Source: Rickettsia typhi (GTDB taxonomy: Bacteria; Pseudomonadota; Alphaproteobacteria; Rickettsiales; UBA1997). From it: a stretch of 5,311 bases of DNA. The stretch covers positions 1-5,311 of the forward strand of contig CAMDOL010000094.1 of NCBI GenBank assembly GCA_945903615.1. Reading direction: 5' to 3'. The notes under the pieces were generated by a model. It made no database searches and was not told the origin of the DNA. It saw only the letters and a list, made by a program, of their open reading frames with translations. Position 1 is the stretch's first letter; each line of letters begins with the position of its first letter. Below, piece after piece: positions 1-5,311 of the stretch. The translations under genes were made by a program, and so were the position numbers.

Positions 1-573
1 TTGTCTGGCCCAAATTTTGCTGCTGAAGTGGCGAATGAAGTTCCGAGTATTACAACGATTGCGACGAAAAATAAAAAATTAGCCTCTGCAGTAATTAATC
101 TTCTTAATAATAATCACTTCCAAGCCTTTTATTTCAAGGATCCGCGCACTGTTGAAATTTGTGGCGTGGTTAAAAATGTAATTGCGATTGGCTGCGGAAT
201 TGTCGACGGACTTAATCTCGGAGTTAATGCCAAATCAGCTTTGGTAATGAAGGGAATTGGCGAAATCCAACTTCTTTGTAAAAAACTCAAAGCCTCGACT
301 GATGTTGTAAATGCCGCAGGATTCGGCGATATCTTTCTTACCTGCTCTTCACAAAAATCGCGCAATAACTCACTCGGAGTTTTGCTCGCACAAGAAAAAG
401 AAAGAGAAGTTGATAAAACTTACGAAGGCATTTCATCCGCTGCTGCTATTGTTGCGTTGGGTAAAAAGTTGAAAGTAAAACTCGATTTGTGCGAAGGGAT
501 AAACAAAATTCTAACTCGAAAATCTTCCGCCGAACAAATCAAAAAAATAATCTCAAAAGCAATTTTGAGTTAG
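1..573 (+). CDS. gpsA: Glycerol-3-phosphate dehydrogenase [NAD(P)+], C-terminal part (5' end outside window)
   Basis: This is the C-terminal 190 residues of the soluble enzyme that reduces dihydroxyacetone phosphate to sn-glycerol 3-phosphate, the backbone precursor of phospholipids. The visible part opens with the conserved SGPNFAAEVA segment, which ends the nucleotide-binding domain. The helical substrate-binding domain follows, with VVKNVIAIGCGIVDGL (the Lys of the KNV block is the catalytic candidate), the NAKSALVMKGIGEI block, and GFGDIFLTCSSQKSRNNSLG. The family is usually about 330 residues long, so roughly the first 135-140 are missing. The TTG at base 1 is an internal Leu codon, not the start. 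The stop is TAG at 571-573. The gene lies on the same strand as guaA, 125 bases upstream of it, so cotranscription is possible but not shown. Base use is A- and lysine-rich, as in guaA. Family assignment is secure. Confidence 0.95.
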   Translation: MSGPNFAAEVANEVPSITTIATKNKKLASAVINLLNNNHFQAFYFKDPRTVEICGVVKNVIAIGCGIVDGLNLGVNAKSALVMKGIGEIQLLCKKLKASTDVVNAAGFGDIFLTCSSQKSRNNSLGVLLAQEKEREVDKTYEGISSAAAIVALGKKLKVKLDLCEGINKILTRKSSAEQIKKIISKAILS

Positions 574-601
574 CATAAAAATCCCTAGTTCTTTATTTTT
601 A

Positions 602-663
602 CGAAGGCGGTTATCTAGCAAAAGTTCCCACACGCGGCAAGTCCTCCTGAATTATTGCCTTCG
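602..663. repeat. Long-stem inverted repeat between gpsA and guaA
   Basis: CGAAGGC at 602-608 is perfectly complementary to GCCTTCG at 657-663. As RNA on the plus strand the stem can grow to about 10 pairs with two G-U pairs and one U-A pair (602-611 with 654-663), closing a loop of about 42 bases. Read on the minus strand, the right arm gives CTCATCCCCGCGAAGGC, which resembles the small dispersed palindromic repeats with a CCCGCGAAGGC core found in many proteobacterial genomes. It could therefore be a mobile palindromic repeat, a structured guaA leader, or a weak barrier to transcription from gpsA. It does not match a riboswitch that I recognise. Confidence 0.5.
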
Positions 664-683
664 CGGGGATGAGGCTTTAAATT
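655..683 (+). promoter_or_regulatory. Possible weak sigma70-type promoter for guaA
   Basis: TTGCCT (655-660) and TAAATT (678-683) each match 4 of 6 consensus bases and are separated by an ideal 17-base spacer. The start of transcription would fall about 9 bases before the guaA ATG, giving a very short leader. That would fit the lack of a clear Shine-Dalgarno sequence before guaA. The -35 box overlaps the right arm of the inverted repeat. This is a weak call in AT-rich DNA. Confidence 0.2.
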
Positions 684-698
684 ATCTACTTAAAATAT

Positions 699-2321
699 AT
701 GTCCAACTCAGTTCTAATAATTGATTTCGGTAGTCAAGTCACTCAGCTAATTGCTCGCAGAATTCGCGAGCTCGGTGTTTTTTGTGAAGTAAGAAACTCT
801 GACATCAAATTCAACGAGATCAAAAAAATTGGGGCTAAAGCAATTATTTTTTCCGGCGGTCCGTCCTCCGTTTATGAAAAAGATGCACCAACAATCGACA
901 AAAAAATATTCGATTTAAAAACACCGATTTTGGGGATTTGCTATGGGCAACAACTCATCTGCCACTTGCTTGGTGGTAAAGTTGAGAGTTCAGATTTTAG
1001 AGAATTTGGTAAGGCTGTTATTAATTTTAAACCAGAGCTTCTAAAGTCTAAATCCAGCATATTTTTTGGAGTTAGCGGCTCTATTGAAAATGGACTAGTG
1101 GCTTCTGGCCAGGGCTTCTTGGATGATTTAATAGAAAAAAATACTAGTAAAAGTCAGGTTTGGATGAGTCACGGAGATTCAGTGAAAAAAATTCCGACCG
1201 GTTTCAAAGTAATCGCCCGAACCAAGAGTGCGCCTTACGCCGCAATCGCTGACGAGAAAAGAAAAATCTATGGTGTGCAGTTTCATCCCGAGGTAGAGCA
1301 TTCGCTTGATGGAAGACAAATGCTAAAAAATTTCGTCATTAAAATCTCTGGCTGCAAACCGGAATGGACGATGAAAAATTTCAAGAAAGAAGAAATTACT
1401 CACATCAAAAAACTTGTTGGAAAAAATCAGGTAATTTGTGGACTTAGCGGCGGTGTCGATTCATCGGTTGTTGCAGCTTTGATTAATGAAGCAATCGGCA
1501 AACAATTAACTTGTATTTTTGTGGATCACGGTCTTCTTAGAAAAGGCGAGCGCGCACAAGTTGAAGAAGTTTTTGCTAAGAAATTTAAGACAAATTTAGT
1601 TTGCGTTGACGAGTCAAAATTATTCTTGTCGAAGCTAAAAGGCATTTCTGATCCAGAGAAGAAACGCAAAATAATAGGCAAAACTTTTATTGAAGTTTTT
1701 GACAGGGAATCAGCGAAAATCAAAAACGCGATTTTCCTCGCGCAAGGAACTTTGTATCCAGATGTAATAGAATCTAGCCACCCAAATAAAGGCGCGAGCC
1801 ATACAATTAAATCGCATCACAATGTTGGCGGCTTGCCAAAAAACATGAAATTGAAATTGCTCGAGCCAGTTAGAATGTTGTTCAAAGATGAAGTGAGATT
1901 GCTTGGAAAAGAATTAGGATTGCCTGATCACGTAGTGGGTCGCCATCCTTTTCCAGGGCCTGGTTTGGCGATTCGAATTATCGGTGAAATCACGCCGGAA
2001 AGAATTAGAGTTCTGCAAGAAGCTGATGCAATTTACATTGAAGAAATACGTAAAGCTGGTCTCTACGACAAGATCTGGCAAGCTTTCAGCGTTTTGACTC
2101 CAATCAAAACTGTTGGCGTAATGGGCGACGCAAGAACTTACGAAAATGTTTTGGCCTTACGCGCTGTCACCTCAATCGATGGAATGACCGCAGACGTTTA
2201 TCATTTCGATTCTAAATTTTTGTGCTCTGTCGCCGGGCGAATCATTAACGAAGTGCGCGGCATTAATCGCGTGGTTTATGATTTTACATCGAAGCCGCCA
2301 GGAACTATTGAGTGGGAGTAG
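699..2321 (+). CDS. guaA: GMP synthase (glutamine-hydrolysing)
   Basis: GuaA converts XMP, ATP and glutamine to GMP in the cytoplasm, the last step of guanine nucleotide synthesis. The protein has 540 residues. The N-terminal class I glutamine amidotransferase domain (about 4-215) starts VLIIDFGSQ and holds the nucleophile in GICYGQQ (Cys81) and the His196/Glu198 pair in [10 protein letters not shown]. The ATP-pyrophosphatase domain carries the P-loop SGGVDSS (250-256), followed by [11 protein letters not shown] and [10 protein letters not shown] (371-380). The C-terminal dimerisation domain has [11 protein letters not shown] and ends in the invariant TIEWE. The ATG at 699 puts the FGSQ block at the usual distance from the N terminus, although no clear ribosome binding site precedes it. 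The segment between REFG (101-104) and WMSHGD (155-160) is about 20 residues longer than in E. coli GuaA (525 residues). The last codons form the left copy of a 15-bp repeat, so the final base of the last codon and the TAG stop probably come from the inserted island. Confidence 0.98.
   Translation: MSNSVLIIDFGSQVTQLIARRIRELGVFCEVRNSDIKFNEIKKIGAKAIIFSGGPSSVYEKDAPTIDKKIFDLKTPILGICYGQQLICHLLGGKVESSDFREFGKAVINFKPELLKSKSSIFFGVSGSIENGLVASGQGFLDDLIEKNTSKSQVWMSHGDSVKKIPTGFKVIARTKSAPYAAIADEKRKIYGVQFHPEVEHSLDGRQMLKNFVIKISGCKPEWTMKNFKKEEITHIKKLVGKNQVICGLSGGVDSSVVAALINEAIGKQLTCIFVDHGLLRKGERAQVEEVFAKKFKTNLVCVDESKLFLSKLKGISDPEKKRKIIGKTFIEVFDRESAKIKNAIFLAQGTLYPDVIESSHPNKGASHTIKSHHNVGGLPKNMKLKLLEPVRMLFKDEVRLLGKELGLPDHVVGRHPFPGPGLAIRIIGEITPERIRVLQEADAIYIEEIRKAGLYDKIWQAFSVLTPIKTVGVMGDARTYENVLALRAVTSIDGMTADVYHFDSKFLCSVAGRIINEVRGINRVVYDFTSKPPGTIEWE
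2303..2317 (+). repeat. attL: left 15-bp direct repeat in the guaA 3' end
   Basis: AACTATTGAGTGGGA encodes most of the TIEWE end of GuaA and is repeated exactly at 4856-4870 in the same orientation. The 3' end of guaA is an established attachment site for genomic islands with tyrosine-type integrases, and this is the part of the gene they use. After the repeat the left junction reads GTAG, giving a GAG codon and a TAG stop for guaA. Confidence 0.85.
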
Positions 2322-2332
2322 TTTTCCTTATC

Positions 2333-2399
2333 TAAGTACTTAATTTATATAGGTTTTGTAGTTACACATAACTGTAGCTATTCAATTTCGTAGGTAACT
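2333..2399. other. Left-end palindrome and GTAACT-like motifs, possible recombinase or accessory binding sites
   Basis: Just inside attL is the perfect 10-bp palindrome TAAGTACTTA (2333-2342). It is followed by AGTTA-CACA-TAACT (2360-2373), an inverted pair with a 4-base spacer, and by GTAACT at 2394-2399. GTAACTA also occurs on the minus strand at 2359-2365 and directly at the right att repeat (GTAACTATTGAG, 4854-4865). Tyrosine recombinases use short arm-type sites near att cores, so this layout fits that role. In AT-rich DNA such short motifs may be chance. Confidence 0.25.
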
Positions 2400-2435
2400 T
2401 TAATCCCATATGCCACTCAAAAAACCTTCATTGTG

Positions 2436-2464
2436 TTGTTAGACGGTTGTTAAAAATGTATAAT
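2436..2464 (+). promoter_or_regulatory. Sigma70-type promoter of the acyltransferase gene
   Basis: TTGTTA (2436-2441) and a perfect TATAAT (2459-2464) are separated by exactly 17 bases. Transcription would start near 2471, leaving an untranslated leader of about 88 bases before the ATG at 2559. The promoter lies inside the island, so the cargo need not depend on read-through from guaA. It is the strongest promoter-like match I see in the window. Confidence 0.6.
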
Positions 2465-2558
2465 TTCCATAATTTATTTTCATTCTAACCACTTTTTGGC
2501 TTCGCGCAAGTACACATAGTGTCAGCCGTAAAGCCTGTTGGCAAGCAGACAGCAAGAT

Positions 2559-3212
2559 ATGACATCACACCAAGCACACCTATCCCATCCAAAGTATCGT
2601 CCTGACATTGATGGTTTACGAGCTATTGCTGTGTTATCGGTTGTTGCTTTTCACGCTTTCCCAAGTTGGGTAAAGGGTGGCTTTATTGGCGTTGATGTCT
2701 TCTTTGTAATCTCTGGCTATCTCATATCTACCATCATCTTTGAGAATTTAGACAAAGGCACTTTTAGTTTCTCTGAATTTTACTCACGCCGTATTAGGCG
2801 TATCTTCCCAGCTCTTCTTCTCGTTCTTATTTCTTGCTTTGCTTTTGGTTGGTTTGCTTTGCTAGCGGATGAGTACAAGCAATTAGGCAAGCACATTGCC
2901 GCAGGTGCTGGCTTTCTATCTAATTTTATTTTATGGAATGAAGCAGGGTACTTTGACAATTCAGCTGAAACTAAGCCATTGCTACATTTATGGAGTTTGG
3001 GAATTGAAGAGCAGTTTTATATCGTATGGCCTTTGTTGTTATGGTTTGCTTGGAAACGAAAATTTAATCTATTAACAATCACCGTTGTTGTTGCTGTTGC
3101 TACTTTTATCCTGAATCTTAAGGGTGTTAAGCAAGATATGGTGTTGCTACCTTTTATTCACCACAAACAAGATTTTGGGAATTATTATGCGGAAGTTTAT
3201 TGGCTTGGTTAA
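2559..3212 (+). pseudogene. OafA/YrhL-type membrane acyltransferase, N-terminal part (frameshifted)
   Basis: This is the front part of an acyltransferase-3 family protein, which moves acyl (usually acetyl) groups across the inner membrane onto surface glycans such as O-antigen. The start [19 protein letters not shown] carries the catalytic His (His32 from the ATG at 2559). Next come [18 protein letters not shown], the [14 protein letters not shown] loop and [18 protein letters not shown], all family signatures, with about five hydrophobic membrane segments visible. I prefer the ATG at 2559 over the TTG at 2538 because it fits the usual short N terminus; neither has a strong ribosome binding site. 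The family sequence is followed only to about 3140. After that this frame gives unrelated residues and stops at 3210-3212, while the expected [15 protein letters not shown] continues in the -1 frame. Joined to the next piece it would make about 697 residues, normal for this family with an SGNH domain. Substrate is unknown. Confidence 0.9.
3138..3146 (+). other. Probable frameshift site in the acyltransferase gene
   Basis: The first reading frame matches the family up to QDM (codons ending at 3140). The family motif [15 protein letters not shown] begins at 3143 in the frame one base earlier. That frame has a TAA at 3128-3130, so the switch cannot lie further upstream. Duplication of a GT (GGTGTT instead of GGTT) or loss of one base would explain it. 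No X-XXY-YYZ slippery heptamer lies here, so programmed -1 frameshifting is unlikely. Confidence 0.8.
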
Positions 3213-4654
3213 CGCTCTATAAGAAGGACGCATTCACTAGCATTAAGAGCAATATTGACTTTTGGCTTTCCCGTGTTGTTTACAGTGAAAAGCAAGATAG
3301 TGATGGCAAGACTTTAGCTAATGTACTTTCATTTGTAGGCTTACTCTTGTTGCTATATGGATTTTGGCGAATCAATAAAGAGTTAAGTTTTCCAGGTAAG
3401 TGGGCATTGGTCCCAGTCTTAGGCGCTGTAATAATCATTACAGCAGGTTCTAAAGCTTGGGTTAATCGCACAATCCTCTCTAATAAGCTGGCTGTTTGGT
3501 TTGGCTTAATCAGCTTTCCACTTTACTTATGGCACTGGCCAATACTATCTTTCGCTCGTATTGTTGAGAGCGAAGTGCCAAGTCGTAACATTCGTATAGC
3601 CGCTGTAGTTCTATCTATTGTCCTTGCTTGGCTTACTTACAAGCTTGTTGAACGTCCACTACGTTTTGGTAATTACAGCAAGGTTAAGGCTTCAGTACTT
3701 GTCATCTTAATGAGTATTGTTTTCGGTTTTTCGTTTTACTCTTATCAGTCAAATCTAATTTCTAGTGCTGCCGCTAGAGCATTGAATTTGTCAAAACAAT
3801 TGGGCTGGGAAATTCCCGCTGGGAGCATCGAGCAATCAAAGCTATGTCACGAAGCTTTTCCAGAAAGCTCTAATATGACATCAAAGGAACGCGACGATAA
3901 TTTTTGTTTTTTACAAAGCAATAGTAGGCCTAACGTTTTATTAGTTGGTGATTCCATAAATCTTAGCCTTTTCCCGGGGTTAACTAAGTTTAATGATTAC
4001 AACATTCTTGTTTTGTCGGCTAGTGCGGCGGCTCCATTTTACAATGTTCGTACAACTGATTTTGGCGACTCAATTCGTCTAAATAATTTCAAATTAACAA
4101 ATCACGCTCTTGACTATGCTTTAAATGCTAGCAACATTAAAGTCGTAGTTTTGGCGTCACAGGCAATTCCTTCCCTTGCACTTCCTGATTCTACATTTAA
4201 AATTACAGATGTTTTAAATCCTGATATAAAGGATGCTCATAGCATATTTACTGCGTCACTTAGATTTACCGTTAAGAAACTTTTGGATGCAGGTAAAGAT
4301 GTAATTTACGTTTTTCCATATCCATCTTTATCCTACGATATTAAGTCTTGTCTTGGAAATATTCGTCCATTTCGTCTTCCGGGCTCGGCCTTGAAAGGGT
4401 GCTCACAGACTGCTGGTAATTATTTTCAAACTCAAGGCGGAGATGCGTATAGAGAGTGGGTTAATTCAGTGCTAAAAGATTTTCCACAAGTGAAAGTGTT
4501 TGATGCCGCTCTGCCATTTTGTGATTCTGAGAATTGCTACGGTAGTAAAGATGGGAATATTCTCTATCGTGACGGCGGCCACTTAAGTATTAGTGGATCA
4601 AATCTTGTTGCGCCAAAGCTTCACGATTTAATAATTAACTCACTTAATGACTAA
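3143..4654 (+). pseudogene. Acyltransferase, C-terminal part: remaining membrane segments plus periplasmic SGNH domain (frameshifted)
   Basis: This reading frame continues the acyltransferase after the frameshift. It starts with [20 protein letters not shown], which belongs to the membrane domain. Further hydrophobic segments follow, including LAVWFGLISFPLYLWHWPIL and the LVERPLR motif, both typical of the family. After a last membrane span near 3690-3750, a domain of about 300 residues resembles SGNH hydrolases. It has block I VLLVGDS (the GDS at 3947-3955) and a DGGHLS motif (4571-4588) supplying the Asp-x-x-His pair. Six cysteines (LCHEAF, NFCFL, KSCLG, KGCSQ, PFCDS, NCYG) suit a disulfide-stabilised periplasmic domain. 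In two-domain OafA proteins the SGNH part is thought to complete transfer to the glycan. The first start codon in this frame is a TTG at 3200, inside a conserved motif, so independent translation is doubtful. The reading frame is otherwise undamaged, so the break is recent or a sequencing error. Confidence 0.9.
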
Positions 4655-4700
4655 TTGTTTAGCCTGTTAAAATTATTGGCGTAGTTCCTTTTTTGTTATT

Positions 4701-4732
4701 GCTTAACGTGCAACCTAAGCGACACTTAAGCG
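4701..4732. repeat. Helically spaced TAA(G)CG repeats and imperfect hairpin at the island's right end
   Basis: TAACG (4704-4708), TAAGCG (4716-4721) and TAAGCG (4727-4732) begin 12 and 11 bases apart, about one DNA turn. GCTTAACGTG (4701-4710) also pairs with CACTTAAGC (4723-4731), leaving one bulged C, to make a 9-bp hairpin with a 12-base loop. There is no U-tract straight after it, so it is a poor intrinsic terminator. Repeated phased sites near an att end could bind an excisionase-like or repressor protein. The rest of 4655-4775 shows nothing else I can identify. Confidence 0.3.
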
Positions 4733-4775
4733 TTGATTAAAAATAGGTTCCGTTAGTTGAACTAAAGGGTAAAAA

Positions 4776-4874
4776 ATGGAAAAAGTAGCACAAAACTTAC
4801 ACGCTGTATTTTTACTTATACAAGCTATTGATTTTATTGACTATTTTAGTCAAGTAACTATTGAGTGGGAATGA
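4776..4874 (+). CDS. Possible 32-residue ORF ending in a GuaA-like TIEWE tail across attR
   Basis: An ATG at 4776 opens a frame of 32 codons (MEKVAQNLHAVFLLIQAIDF at the N terminus) that ends VTIEWE at TGA 4872-4874. An AAAGGG ribosome-binding-like sequence lies at 4764-4769, six bases before the ATG, and an in-frame TAA at 4770-4772 fixes this as the only start. The last five codons are the att repeat in the same frame as guaA. The stop and the third base of the last Glu codon lie outside the repeat in host DNA. In a circular form of the island the ORF would end TIEWE followed by TAG, so it would stay intact. No known family is recognised. It may be a real small island protein, or a chance frame running into an att core that mimics guaA. 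Confidence 0.35.
   Translation: MEKVAQNLHAVFLLIQAIDFIDYFSQVTIEWE
4856..4870 (+). repeat. attR: right 15-bp direct repeat with displaced guaA tail
   Basis: This is an exact copy of the guaA 3'-terminal sequence at 2303-2317. The following bases, ATGA, complete a GAA codon and TGA stop, so ACT-ATT-GAG-TGG-GAA-TGA here reads as a full guaA ending. This fits the host's original guaA terminus displaced by the island. A 6-bp AT-rich hairpin (AATGAT at 4870-4875 with ATCATT at 4880-4885, GTAG loop, then TTT) follows, and may be a weak remnant of a guaA terminator. Confidence 0.85.
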
Positions 4875-4967
4875 TGTAGATCATTTTCGTCACCACTCTT
4901 TAATTCTCTAAGCTTTCAGACTCCTCATCCGAGACGCTTATTTTCGCTATGTTCGCAAAAATTCACT

Positions 4968-5311
4968 TTAAACACGTAGTTTTTGGTAAATTTCAGGATC
5001 CATCTCGATGACATCAACTGAGATGTCGCAGCGTTTGGTTTGTAGTTGCGATTCCTCAAAGGTTTTTTGTACAAATTCTGTGGTTTTTGTGGCGAGTTTT
5101 TTTCTGACTTCAGCTGATCTTCCGCCAAGAATTTTGATTGAGATGTGTATAAAAGAAGTGCTCTCTTGGTTTGGGAATCCAACTAAATATTCATCAAAAG
5201 AAATACTGCGACACTTACACTGATCTGCATCGAAATTACCTTCAGTGATTGAAGTCATAATTTTTTGAATCTCGGTTTGAATTTTTTGAACTGAGTTTTT
5301 TGGAAAATTTA
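4968..5311 (-). CDS. 5-carboxymethyl-2-hydroxymuconate isomerase-family protein (5' end outside window)
   Basis: The minus-strand frame stops at TAA (4970-4968) and stays open to the window edge, giving 114 codons. It aligns in memory with the tautomerase-superfamily CHMI proteins. STSFIHISIKILGGRSAEVRKK corresponds to the FVHMTLKIGAGRS region of HpaF, followed by a long helix and the strand DISVDVIEMDPEIYQK (compare LSFEIEEL). HpaF isomerises 5-carboxymethyl-2-hydroxymuconate in homoprotocatechuate breakdown, using an N-terminal proline. That residue would lie about ten codons outside the window, so activity cannot be judged. An ATG at 5258 exists, but the frame is open upstream and continues with NFPKNSVQKIQ, which fits the usual N-terminal helix, so the true start is beyond the edge. 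The gene is convergent with guaA, with the island between their 3' ends. Nothing else of its pathway is visible, so the true substrate is unknown. Confidence 0.8.
   Translation of the reverse strand, partial: NFPKNSVQKIQTEIQKIMTSITEGNFDADQCKCRSISFDEYLVGFPNQESTSFIHISIKILGGRSAEVRKKLATKTTEFVQKTFEESQLQTKRCDISVDVIEMDPEIYQKLRV

Larger units (their letters stand above)
2303..4870. mobile_element. Small genomic island integrated at the guaA 3' end
   Basis: The element is bounded by two identical 15-bp direct repeats, and the distance from repeat to repeat is 2553 bp. The left repeat completes guaA and the right one carries a displaced guaA tail that still reads TIEWE-stop. It contains a promoter, one acyltransferase gene broken by a frameshift, and a possible 32-codon ORF at the right end. 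No integrase, excisionase or transposase is encoded, and there are no terminal inverted repeats or transposase signs to suggest an insertion sequence. It sits between the 3' ends of two convergent host genes, so no host gene is disrupted. Site-specific insertion is inferred from the repeat position. The absence of an integrase implies decay or mobilisation in trans. Confidence 0.8.

Noticed and set aside
129..365. Minus-strand frames 129-365, 1526-1723 and 3280-3471
   Set aside because: All lie inside well-supported plus-strand genes and have no start signals or family motifs.
552..569. Hairpin CTCAAAA-GCAA-TTTTGAG at the gpsA stop as a transcription terminator
   Set aside because: The stem is perfect but AT-rich, lies inside the coding end, and is not followed directly by a T-run; it could arise by chance in AT-rich DNA.
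2538..2558. TTG at 2538 as the start of the acyltransferase gene
   Set aside because: It adds seven residues with no family resemblance. The in-frame ATG at 2559 gives the usual short N terminus before RPDIDGLRA.
3138..3212. Programmed -1 ribosomal frameshifting joining the two acyltransferase parts
   Set aside because: No slippery heptamer in the correct frame is present at the switch. TTTTGGG at 3173-3179 does not fit X-XXY-YYZ and lies downstream of where the protein match changes frame.
2318..4855. Insertion sequence or composite transposon as explanation of the inserted block
   Set aside because: No transposase frame and no terminal inverted repeats; the 15-bp direct repeat is part of guaA itself, which fits site-specific integration better than target-site duplication.
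4870..4887. Hairpin AATGAT-GTAG-ATCATT followed by TTT as a strong terminator
   Set aside because: Only six mostly AU pairs and a short T stretch; it is noted only as a possible remnant within the attR entry.
4925..5223. Overlapping frames 4925-5182 (minus) and 5008-5223 (plus)
   Set aside because: They are shadows of the isomerase-family gene and their translations show no recognisable motif.
4968..5258. ATG at 5258 as the start of the minus-strand isomerase-family gene
   Set aside because: The frame is open to the window edge and the upstream residues fit the family's N-terminal helix; the catalytic N-terminal proline must lie further upstream.

Overview
The window looks like a piece of an AT-rich, lysine-rich proteobacterial chromosome. 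GuaA ends in a stretch ([19 protein letters not shown] and so on) that, from memory, fits alphaproteobacterial GuaA best. The GpsA tail (GFGDIFLTCSSQKSRN) also recalls Rickettsiales-like proteins. This placement is an inference and no database search was made.

Layout from left to right: (1) the 3' part of gpsA (+ strand, cut by the window edge). (2) A 125-base gap holding a long-stem inverted repeat. (3) A complete guaA for GMP synthase (+). (4) A 2553-bp insertion whose ends are two copies of the 15-bp sequence AACTATTGAGTGGGA, one forming the last codons of guaA (2303-2317) and the other at 4856-4870. The insertion has a consensus-like promoter, an OafA-type membrane acyltransferase with a periplasmic SGNH domain broken by one frameshift near 3140, a non-coding right end with short iterated repeats, and a possible 32-codon ORF ending in the displaced guaA tail. 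(5) Beyond the second repeat, the 3' part of a 5-carboxymethyl-2-hydroxymuconate isomerase-family gene on the minus strand, cut by the right edge.

The main result is that the acyltransferase block looks like a very small genomic island integrated site-specifically at the 3' end of guaA, a known attachment site for islands with tyrosine-type integrases. No integrase lies between the repeats, so the island is either a decayed remnant or a non-autonomous cargo cassette moved in trans. Integration leaves GuaA intact (its last residues are TIEWE) but changes its final codon and stop: GAG-TAG at the left junction, GAA-TGA at the right.

gpsA (phospholipid precursor supply) and guaA (purine synthesis) are housekeeping genes. 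The island cargo probably modified a surface polysaccharide such as O-antigen, a typical trait carried by phages and islands, but it is probably inactive as sequenced unless the frameshift is a sequencing error.
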